From Actinophytocola gossypii (GTDB lineage Bacteria; Actinomycetota; Actinomycetes; Mycobacteriales; Pseudonocardiaceae): a stretch of 41,955 bases of DNA. Made by a program: the position numbers and the translations under genes. The stretch spans positions 1 through 41,955 of the forward strand of contig NZ_JAFFZE010000034.1 of NCBI RefSeq assembly GCF_025165815.1. Reading direction: 5' to 3'. Shown one piece after another: positions 16,740-23,285 of this stretch. Every line of letters starts with the position of its first letter. The first letter of the stretch is position 1. A model generated the notes under the pieces. It ran no database searches. It was not told the DNA's origin and saw only the letters and a program-made list of their open reading frames with translations.

Positions 16740-18050
16740 CTACGTGCTGAAACCTGGTTGCCAGCGGGCCATGAGATCGCGGACGGGGAGCTCGGCGTCC
16801 AGTTGGCAGAGGATGCCGGTCGAGCCGCCGAGCACGCGGTGGAGCAGCAGGTACTGCGGCGGGAGGTTCAGCGACCGGCCGGTGCGGAAGTCCTGGCCGC
16901 GCGTGTCACCGACCCGCAGCGCCTGCTTCTGCATCCACCTGCGGGTGAAGTGGAACGTCTCGGTGCGCACCGGCTCCACGAACGGCGCCAGGTACGCGTA
17001 CACGTGATCGGCGTTCAGCTCCTGGTCGGGCCGCACGAACTGCTCGGCGCGCAGCAGGTCGAGCAGCGCGCACGACTCGCCGTCGAGCGCGAGCCGGAGC
17101 ATCCGGCCGTGTGCCTCGGGGAGGCCCTCGGGCAGGCGCGCCACCGCGCCGAAGTCGATCACGCACAGGCGGCCGTCGTCGGTCAGCATGAAGTTGCCGG
17201 GGTGCGGGTCGGAGTGCAGCATGCCGACCCGCGCGGGCGACGAGTAGTGGAACTCCGCCAGCAGGTACCCGGCGCGGTCGCGTTCGGCCCGGCTGCCGTC
17301 GCGGATGACCGACGCCAGCGGGCGACCGTCCACCCACTCGCTGACCAGCACCTTCGGTGCGCTCGCCACGACCCTGGGCACGAGCGTGTGCGGGTCGCCG
17401 GCGAACTCCTTGGCGAACGCGCGCTGGCTCGCCGCCTCCGACCGGTAGTCGAGCTCCTCGCTCATCCGGTCCGACAGCTCCTGCAGCAGCGGCTTGACCT
17501 CGGTGCCCGGCACCAGCATCTGGAACAGCCGGCTGAACCGCTGCAGCTGCCGCAGGTCGGACAGCAGCGCCTCGTCCGCGCCCGGGTACTGCACCTTCAC
17601 CGCGACCTCGCGGCCGTCGTGCCAAACCGCGCGGTGCACCTGGCCGATGCTGGCGGCCGCGGCCGGGGTCTCGTCGAACGAGGAGAACCGGTCGCGCCAG
17701 GAGCGGCCCAGCTGCTCGGTGAGCACCCGGCGGGTGGTCTGGCCGCTCATCGGCGGGGCGGCGGACTGCAGCTTCGTCAGCGCCTCGCGGTACGGCTCGG
17801 CCATCTCGTTCGGCACCGCGGCCTCGAACACCGACAGGGCCTGGCCGAACTTCATCGCGCCGCCCTTGAGCTGCCCGAGCACGGCGAACAGCTGCTCGGC
17901 GGTCCGCGCGGACAGTTCGGCGCTCACCTGCTCGGCGTTCTGCCCGGCCAGGCGTTTACCCCAGCCGCCGACCGCTCGGCCGGCGACTCCGAGCGGGATG
18001 CTGGCGAGCCGCGCCGTGCGGGCCGCGGTCTTTCGAGGCATCTCCGTCAC
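16740..18050 (-). CDS. ABC1/AarF/UbiB-family atypical protein kinase-like protein
   Basis: A 436-residue ABC1-family protein. The family hallmarks are visible: KxGQ motif at Lys67-Gln70 (MKFGQALS), an alanine-rich loop replacing the Gly-rich loop (AAAASIGQVHRA, 130-141), the VAIK-like lysine Lys152 (VAVKVQYP), the catalytic loop DPHPGN (281-286) and DFG (299-301). UbiB/COQ8 relatives act as ATPases in isoprenoid-lipid biology at membranes; the actinobacterial members are uncharacterised. A homologue sits next to whiB7 in mycobacteria and is reported in the WhiB7 regulon there. The GTG at 18050 is chosen because it overlaps the upstream ThiF-like stop codon as GTGA; ATG 18041 is the alternative. 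It is translationally coupled to the ThiF-like gene. Confidence 0.9.
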   Translation of the reverse strand: MTEMPRKTAARTARLASIPLGVAGRAVGGWGKRLAGQNAEQVSAELSARTAEQLFAVLGQLKGGAMKFGQALSVFEAAVPNEMAEPYREALTKLQSAAPPMSGQTTRRVLTEQLGRSWRDRFSSFDETPAAAASIGQVHRAVWHDGREVAVKVQYPGADEALLSDLRQLQRFSRLFQMLVPGTEVKPLLQELSDRMSEELDYRSEAASQRAFAKEFAGDPHTLVPRVVASAPKVLVSEWVDGRPLASVIRDGSRAERDRAGYLLAEFHYSSPARVGMLHSDPHPGNFMLTDDGRLCVIDFGAVARLPEGLPEAHGRMLRLALDGESCALLDLLRAEQFVRPDQELNADHVYAYLAPFVEPVRTETFHFTRRWMQKQALRVGDTRGQDFRTGRSLNLPPQYLLLHRVLGGSTGILCQLDAELPVRDLMARWQPGFST

Positions 18051-19159
18051 GCCCTCGATTGTCTCAACTCCTCGTTGGTGTTCGCAGCAACATCGGAGCA
18101 GCATCGTGAGGAACCGCACGAACACGAAGGGTGTGGGATCCAGCTGCGGTGTCGGACCGCGGCGGCTCCCAGGTCGAGCTCGACGGTCGCCTCGCAGGTG
18201 CGCGGCGCTGTGGCCGAGCCGCTGAGCCAGCTCAGCCCGTCCAACGCCTGGGTGGCCGCGAACGCGGCGGTCGCCTGGGTGCTCGCCAGGTCGGCCAGCT
18301 GCACCTGCCCGGCCAGCTGCAGCGCGACCCTCGGCCAGTACTCGTCGAGGTCGCACCGGTGCAGGTCGGCGCACAACAGGCAGCTGGTGTGGCCGGGCAC
18401 GACGAACGGACCGACGATGCCGATGCCGTCGCGCATCCGCGCGTTCAGGTGCGGCACGTTCGCCTCGTTGAGCGCGGTGACCCAGGCCGGTTCGTGCACC
18501 AGCGTGTCGGTAAGGATCACCAGGTCGGGGCGGCGATCGGCGCGGAACGCCGTGGTGCGCACGCCGGCGTCCACCCGCGCGACCGCGTTCCTGGCGGCGG
18601 TGCCGCGCCGACGGCCGACATCCTCGGGCCGGTACCCGGTGCCGGTGTCCTCGGGGCGGACCGTGCCGGTGGCCTCCACGTGCACCCAGCCGACACCGGC
18701 CGCGGCGAGCAGGCAGGCGACCGACACCGCCAGCCGCCCGTCGCCGCGCACGGTGACCGCGTACCCGCGCCGAACGGCCGGTTCGTCATGGCGGACCGGA
18801 GCCGTCCTCGGGGCGTCCGGACCGTGATCCAGGTCGGCGGCTGCCCGCATCGCGGCGGCGGCCCGGTCGCCCGCCAGCCGCCCCGGTAGCGGAACCGGCT
18901 GTCTGGACGCGTCCTCGACCAGGCCGCGAGTGGTCAGCGCGATGAGCGCGTTGCGCATCGTGGGGCCGTGCTCGGCGACGAGCTCGTCGACGTCGCGGTT
19001 GCCGGCGAGCCGCTGCAGGGCGGCGACCACGGGTTCGGTCAGTGCGGTGAGCACGGCGGCGAGCCGAGGGTCGAGGCCGACCTGCACCTCGTGCGGGCCG
19101 CGGCGGAGTATCCGCAGGTCAGGGATGGCGCGTGGGCGCCTGGGCAGAGTGGATTCCAT
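18047..19159 (-). CDS. ThiF/E1-like adenylyltransferase-fold protein (TOMM cyclodehydratase E1-like clade)
   Basis: A 370-residue protein. Residues ~85-135 carry a basic linker; the Rossmann core begins at RGDGRLAVSVACLLAAAGVGWVHV (138-161) in place of the usual GxGxxG nucleotide loop. The segment RMRDGIGIVGPFVVPGHTSCLLC followed by ADLHRCDLDEYWP (241-276) matches the signature of E1-like proteins from azole-peptide (TOMM) cyclodehydratases. Four zinc-ligand cysteines are likely: Cys260, Cys263, Cys346 and Cys348 (HPSCSC). The usual ATP-contacting Asp of the E1 core (D in LVDFD) appears replaced in VHVEATG, so it may bind but not adenylate. No YcaO gene or precursor peptide is nearby. ATG 19159 has a CAGCCT -10 with a TTTGGG -35 (18-nt spacer). 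It is the first gene of a two-gene operon with the ABC1 kinase-like gene. Confidence 0.75.
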   Translation of the reverse strand: MESTLPRRPRAIPDLRILRRGPHEVQVGLDPRLAAVLTALTEPVVAALQRLAGNRDVDELVAEHGPTMRNALIALTTRGLVEDASRQPVPLPGRLAGDRAAAAMRAAADLDHGPDAPRTAPVRHDEPAVRRGYAVTVRGDGRLAVSVACLLAAAGVGWVHVEATGTVRPEDTGTGYRPEDVGRRRGTAARNAVARVDAGVRTTAFRADRRPDLVILTDTLVHEPAWVTALNEANVPHLNARMRDGIGIVGPFVVPGHTSCLLCADLHRCDLDEYWPRVALQLAGQVQLADLASTQATAAFAATQALDGLSWLSGSATAPRTCEATVELDLGAAAVRHRSWIPHPSCSCGSSRCCSDVAANTNEELRQSRA

Positions 19160-19280
19160 GCTTCGAGGCTGCCCGTCCGGCGGTCCGTCCCCAAACGGTT
19201 GTCCACAGGCTCGACACGTTCCCGCAAATCTGTGGATCGGTGCTCCCGCGATGTCGGTGCTTGGTCGTAACGTGACTACC

Positions 19281-19811
19281 GTGTCCAAAACCCGCGTCGA
19301 GGTGCGGAGGAGCAAGCGCCGCACCCGCACCGTCACCGCGTATCGCGAAGGCGACACGCTGGTAGTGCTGATCCCCGCTCGGCTGTCGAAGGCCGAGGAG
19401 GCGCATTGGGTCGCCGAGATGCAGCGGAAGCTGTTACGCGGCGAGACCAAGCGCCGGCCACCGACGAAGCAGTCCGACGCGACCCTGCTTCGCCGGTGCC
19501 GTGAGCTGTCCGCGAAACACCTGAACGGCCGGGCCGAGCCGACGAGCGTGCGGTGGGTGGCGCCGATGCGCACCCGCTGGGCGTCGTGCACGCCCTCCGA
19601 CGGCTCCATCCGGGTCAGCGAGCACCTGCGCGAGGTGCCGTCCTGGGTGCTGGACTATGTGCTCGTGCACGAACTCGCCCACCTGCTGGTGCCCGCGCAC
19701 AACGCCAGGTTCTGGGAGTTGGTGCGGGACTACCCGAGGACCGACCGGGCCATCGGCTACCTCGAGGGCCTGTCCGCGGCGGCCGGCTGGGGGATCACCG
19801 GAGAGGACTGA
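19281..19811 (+). CDS. YgjP-like/WLM-type zinc metallopeptidase
   Basis: A 176-residue metallopeptidase of the M48-related YgjP (DUF45) group. The zinc site is HELAH (His130, Glu131, His134) with a third ligand His140 in HNARFWELV; the preceding RTRWASCTPSDGSIRVSEHL segment is the family's conserved approach to the helix. The N-terminus is highly basic (KTRVEVRRSKRRTRT). No signal peptide is visible, so it is cytoplasmic. The GTG at 19281 is chosen over ATG 19252 because TAACGT (19268-19273) with a 7-nt spacer gives a leaderless start. It is divergent from the ThiF-like operon with a short shared promoter region (19160-19280), and convergent with the DUF2342 gene. Confidence 0.87.
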   Translation: MSKTRVEVRRSKRRTRTVTAYREGDTLVVLIPARLSKAEEAHWVAEMQRKLLRGETKRRPPTKQSDATLLRRCRELSAKHLNGRAEPTSVRWVAPMRTRWASCTPSDGSIRVSEHLREVPSWVLDYVLVHELAHLLVPAHNARFWELVRDYPRTDRAIGYLEGLSAAAGWGITGED

Positions 19812-19820
19812 GTCCAGCGC

Positions 19821-19846
19821 GGGGTGCGGTACGAGGCCCGCACCCC
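19821..19846. terminator. Bidirectional hairpin between convergent metallopeptidase and DUF2342 genes
   Basis: A 9-bp perfect stem (GGGGTGCGG at 19821-19829, CCGCACCCC at 19838-19846) with an 8-nt loop in the 45-bp gap between two convergent stop codons. Confidence 0.6.
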
Positions 19847-19856
19847 CGCCAAGGAG

Positions 19857-21173
19857 CTACTTGTCGTCGTCCTCGCGCTCGGCCCGTTCGGTGCGCTCGA
19901 TCGCCGCGATCGGGTCGTCGATCGGGTCGCCGCCGGCGGACGCACCGGCGAGACGGTCGGCGAAGTCCATCGGCTCGTCCAGGTCGTCGGCCGTCGGCAC
20001 CAGGTCGGGGTGCGCCCACACGCCGTCGCGGACCTCCAGGCCGTGCCGGTCGCCGACCAGGCGCCACAGCGACGCGGCCGCCCGCAACCGCCGGGGCCGC
20101 AGCTCGAGGCCGACGAGCGTGGCGAACGTCTGCTCCGCCGGACCTCCGCTGGCGCGGCGGCGGCGCAGGGTCTCGCGCATGGCCTCCGCGCCGGGCAGGC
20201 GGTTGGTCACCGCGTCCCCGACGACGACGTCGACCCAACCCTCGACCAGGGCCAACAGCGTCTCCAGACGCTTGAGGGCCGCCTGCTGCTCGGGCGTGGT
20301 CTCCGGCTCGAGCATGCCCGACTTCATGGCCTCCTCGATGGACGCCGGGTTGGTCGGGTCGACCTGGGTGGCCAGCTGCTCCAGCGCGGACGTGTCCACC
20401 CGGATGCCGCTCGCGAACTCCTCGACGGTGGCGAGCAGGCGCTGCCGCAGCCACGGCACGTGTGCGAACAACCGCTGGTGGGCGGCCTCCCGCGCGGCGA
20501 GGAACACCATCACCTCGCTGCTCGGGCGCTCCAGGCCCTTGGTGAACTCCTCGATGTTGGCCGGCACCAGCGCCGCCGTGGCCGGCGGGCCGAGCGGCAG
20601 GCCGATGTCGGTGGAGGTCAGCACCTCGGACCCGAGCTGGGCCAGCGCGTTGCCCAGCTGCGAGCCGAACGCCATGCCGCCCATCTGGCCGACCATCGAC
20701 AGCAGCGGGCCGGCGGCTTCCTTGGCCTCCGCTGGCAGCGCCTCCACCCACGCGCCGGACACCTGCCTGGCCACCGGGTCACACAGTCGCTGCCAGGTGG
20801 GCAGGGTGTGCTCGACCCAGTCACGCGCGGTCCACGAGCGGGAGCTGGTGGCACCGGCCGGCAGGATGGTCACCGGATCGAGCCACATCTCGGCCAGGTG
20901 CACCGCGTCCTTGACCGCGTTCACCGAGTCGGGCGGCGGCCCGAAGCCGGGCTGGCCGGCGAGCTTCTGCAGGGCGATCTGCTTGGCCAGGTCGTAGTTG
21001 ACCGGGCCGGCGGAGTTCCCCGCCTGGCTCAGCATCTGGCCCAGCTGGCTCAGCATCTGGCCGAGCTGGTTGAACGCCTCGGCCGGGTTCTCCTGCCCGC
21101 CCTGGCCGGACGAGTCCTTCTTGTCACGGTCCTCAGGGTTCGGCGGTCCGAAGCCGAAGGGAAACTCGGTCAT
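19857..21173 (-). CDS. DUF2342-family zinc-dependent metalloprotease-like protein
   Basis: A 438-residue protein. After a Gly/Gln/Pro-rich N-terminus it contains the all-helical DUF2342 domain. The candidate metal site is AAREAAHQRLFAHVPWL (Glu229, His232, His238), followed later by VEGWVDVVVGDAV around residue 320. The family is found across actinobacteria, is often annotated as a zinc-dependent metalloprotease or F420-biosynthesis-associated, and lacks a proven activity. Residues 37-50 repeat LGQMLSQ twice. The C-terminus is strongly acidic (TERAEREDDDK). ATG 21173 is preceded by TACCGT (21186-21181) and a 7-nt spacer, a leaderless start divergent from the PDZ protease gene. A homologue lies at the same place in mycobacteria. 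Confidence 0.85.
   Translation of the reverse strand: MTEFPFGFGPPNPEDRDKKDSSGQGGQENPAEAFNQLGQMLSQLGQMLSQAGNSAGPVNYDLAKQIALQKLAGQPGFGPPPDSVNAVKDAVHLAEMWLDPVTILPAGATSSRSWTARDWVEHTLPTWQRLCDPVARQVSGAWVEALPAEAKEAAGPLLSMVGQMGGMAFGSQLGNALAQLGSEVLTSTDIGLPLGPPATAALVPANIEEFTKGLERPSSEVMVFLAAREAAHQRLFAHVPWLRQRLLATVEEFASGIRVDTSALEQLATQVDPTNPASIEEAMKSGMLEPETTPEQQAALKRLETLLALVEGWVDVVVGDAVTNRLPGAEAMRETLRRRRASGGPAEQTFATLVGLELRPRRLRAAASLWRLVGDRHGLEVRDGVWAHPDLVPTADDLDEPMDFADRLAGASAGGDPIDDPIAAIERTERAEREDDDK
21024..21065 (-). repeat. 21-bp tandem duplication in the DUF2342 gene
   Basis: Two nearly identical 21-bp copies (CTGGCTCAGCATCTGGCC on the plus strand) encode LGQMLSQ twice in the flexible N-terminal part of the protein; this is a simple in-frame duplication. 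Confidence 0.75.
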
Positions 21174-21253
21174 ACCTCACACGGTACGCGGCACGGGCCG
21201 ATCGGTGACGCGCGGTGATTCGCTCGGCGAGAACAGGCCGTACCCTCTCGATC

Positions 21254-22351
21254 GTGAGCGACGCACCGACCACGCAGTCCCCCGCCGCACCCGAACAGCG
21301 ATCCGGCCCGCGCCTGACCAGGCGGGGCTGGACGATCGTGCTCAGCTTCACGATCGCGGCGGTGCTCGGCCTGGTCGGTGGGCTCGTGCGGGTGCCGTAC
21401 GTCTCGATCGGTCCCGGTCCGACCTACGACACCCTCGGCCGGGTGAACGACCAGGCCGTGGTGCAGGTCGACGGCGAGGAGACCTACGAGACCAGCGGCC
21501 AGCTGCGGATGACCACGGTGTCGGTGAGCGACGACATCAGCCTGTTCGGCGCGCTCGGCCTGTGGGTCAGCGGCCGGTACGCGCTCCAGCCGAGGGACGT
21601 CTACTTCGGCCCCGGGCAGACCGAGGAGGAGCTGGAGCAGGAGAACACGAAGATGTTCCAGAACTCGCAGAGCGCCGCCGAGGTGGCCGCCCTGCGGTAC
21701 CTGGACTACCCGGTGCAGGTGGTCGCGCAGGAGATCACTCGTGGTGCGCCGGTCGACGGCGTGCTCGAACCGGGTGACCAGTTGCTCAGCGTGAACGGCA
21801 GCCAGATCGCCGTGCAGGAGGACGTGTCGGAGGCGCTGCGGGACACCAAGCCGGGGGACCAGGTGGCGATCACGTTCCAGCGCGGTGACGAGCCGCCCCG
21901 GACCAGCACGATCGAGCTCGGCAACGCGTCGGACTTCGGCGCGGGGGAGCGGTCGGAGGGCTTCCTGGGGTTGGCCCCGGTGGACCGCGCGGACGTGGAG
22001 TTCGAGACGACGATCCACCTGGAGGACGTCGGCGGGCCGTCCGCCGGCCTGATCTTCGCGCTGGCGATCGTGGACAAGCTGACCCCGGGGCAGCTGGAGG
22101 ACGGCCGGACGGTCGCGGGCACCGGGGAGATCGACGTCAAGGGCAACGTGGGGCCGATCGGGGGGATCTCGTTCAAGCTGGTGGCGGCGAGCGAGGCCGG
22201 TGCCGACACGTTCCTGGTGCCGGCGAGCAACTGCGCCGAGGCGAAGGCGGACGCGCCGGACGGGTTGCGGCTGGTGAAGGTCGACACGCTGGCGTCGGCG
22301 GTGGAGGCGTTGGAGGACCTCGAGGCGGGTCGGACCCCGCCGAGCTGCTGA
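21254..22351 (+). CDS. Membrane-anchored PDZ domain Lon-like (S16) serine protease, YlbL family
   Basis: A 365-residue protein with one N-terminal transmembrane anchor (residues 26-47, WTIVLSFTIAAVLGLVGGLV), so most of it lies outside the membrane. A conserved VPYVSIGPGPTYDTLG segment follows, then a PDZ domain (~155-220, GAPVDGVLEPGDQLLSVNG) and a Lon proteolytic domain with the Ser263-Lys308 dyad (GGPSAGLIFAL and GGISFKLVAA). This is the YlbL/Rv3194c-like family. The GTG at 21254 is preceded by TACCCT (21241-21246) with a 7-nt spacer, so it is leaderless. It is divergent from the DUF2342 gene with an 80-bp promoter region. Substrates are unknown; envelope protein quality control is inferred. 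Confidence 0.93.
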   Translation: MSDAPTTQSPAAPEQRSGPRLTRRGWTIVLSFTIAAVLGLVGGLVRVPYVSIGPGPTYDTLGRVNDQAVVQVDGEETYETSGQLRMTTVSVSDDISLFGALGLWVSGRYALQPRDVYFGPGQTEEELEQENTKMFQNSQSAAEVAALRYLDYPVQVVAQEITRGAPVDGVLEPGDQLLSVNGSQIAVQEDVSEALRDTKPGDQVAITFQRGDEPPRTSTIELGNASDFGAGERSEGFLGLAPVDRADVEFETTIHLEDVGGPSAGLIFALAIVDKLTPGQLEDGRTVAGTGEIDVKGNVGPIGGISFKLVAASEAGADTFLVPASNCAEAKADAPDGLRLVKVDTLASAVEALEDLEAGRTPPSC

Positions 22352-22403
22352 GTCGCCGCCCCGCGGCCGCGTCTCGCGGGTGAACGGCTCGCGGCCCGAC
22401 CAC

Positions 22404-22426
22404 GTCCCGGCCGCGATGGCCGGGAC
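22404..22426. terminator. Hairpin after the PDZ protease gene
   Basis: A 9-bp perfect stem (GTCCCGGCC / GGCCGGGAC) with a 5-nt loop, 52 bp after the stop, between convergent genes. The rest of the 260-bp gap shows nothing recognisable. Confidence 0.55.
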
Positions 22427-22611
22427 AGGACGTTGTGCGATCGCAAACGCCGAGGATCAGACCTGTCCGTGCCGGCAAGGGGGACCCCAAGATTCACACT
22501 ATCCCGTGATGGCCGTCGGGTGGGGGTGCGCGGGCGTGGGCTGTGGACAACTTCGACGACCTCCGAAGCCTGTGGATGACTCCGGCTCGGAACGAGTGCT
22601 GGGCGGGTGGG

Positions 22612-23142
22612 TCAGCGTAGGGTCGTCAGCAGGGCATCGGTGAGGTTCGGGGCGAGTTCGGGGTGTTCGACGATGTCGTCGTCGTCCTGGTCGGGACCGC
22701 CGCGGAGGCGGAGCACGCAGGCGGTCGTGCCGTCCCGCAGCACCGCGGCGACCAGGCGGGCCTCCCGGCGGCGGGGGTGCTCGGCGGCGATGCGGCGCAT
22801 GGCGTCCGACTCGGCGGTGGTGTCACCGGTCGGCAGGGTCGCCTCCGCCTCCGGGGGCAGCACGACGATCTCCTGCGCCAACGCACAGCCGTGCACGGCC
22901 TCCGGCCACATGATGCCGGCCAGCGCGTCGGCCAGGTCGCCGTCGGGCAGGGCGTCCTGGGCCACGGGGGTCAGCGGCGCGCCCTGGTCCACCTGGTCGG
23001 CCAGCTCGGGTTCCCGCTCCACCAACTCCGCTGTCGGAACCAGGGCGAACAGCTGGGGCGGCTGGTTCCACCCGGCCGAGGACACGAACTCCTCGACCTC
23101 ACGGGTGAGCGCGGACAGGTGCTGGGTGGGGCTGACGGACAT
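22612..23142 (-). CDS. PPA1309-family conserved actinobacterial protein
   Basis: A 176-residue soluble acidic protein. Recognisable features are SALTREVEEFVSSAGWNQPPQLFALVPTAEL near the N-terminus and IMWPEAVHGCALAQEIVVLPP in the middle, then an ARLVAAVLRDGTTACVLRLRG strand pair; this matches the family named PPA1309. The function is unknown. The ATG at 23142 is chosen with GAGG about 9 nt upstream; ATG 23151 and GTG 23157 are alternatives. It is divergent from the UPF0182 gene, a conserved neighbour relationship in actinobacteria. Confidence 0.75.
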   Translation of the reverse strand: MSVSPTQHLSALTREVEEFVSSAGWNQPPQLFALVPTAELVEREPELADQVDQGAPLTPVAQDALPDGDLADALAGIMWPEAVHGCALAQEIVVLPPEAEATLPTGDTTAESDAMRRIAAEHPRRREARLVAAVLRDGTTACVLRLRGGPDQDDDDIVEHPELAPNLTDALLTTLR

Positions 23143-23285
23143 GGGCACCATCCTCACCTATCCTCGCCATCACCAAATCAGCACACCCGAACGGGAACCT
23201 GACAGGGCCGGAATAGAGTTGGACATCTAGGACAGCCTTGTGCCGTCCGCTCGGAGCTGACGAACGCGATCCAGGAGAGTGCACC

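Noticed and set aside
18047-19159. Azole-containing peptide (TOMM) biosynthetic cluster
   Set aside because: Only the E1-like protein is seen; YcaO, dehydrogenase and precursor peptide genes are missing from the surrounding 20 kb.
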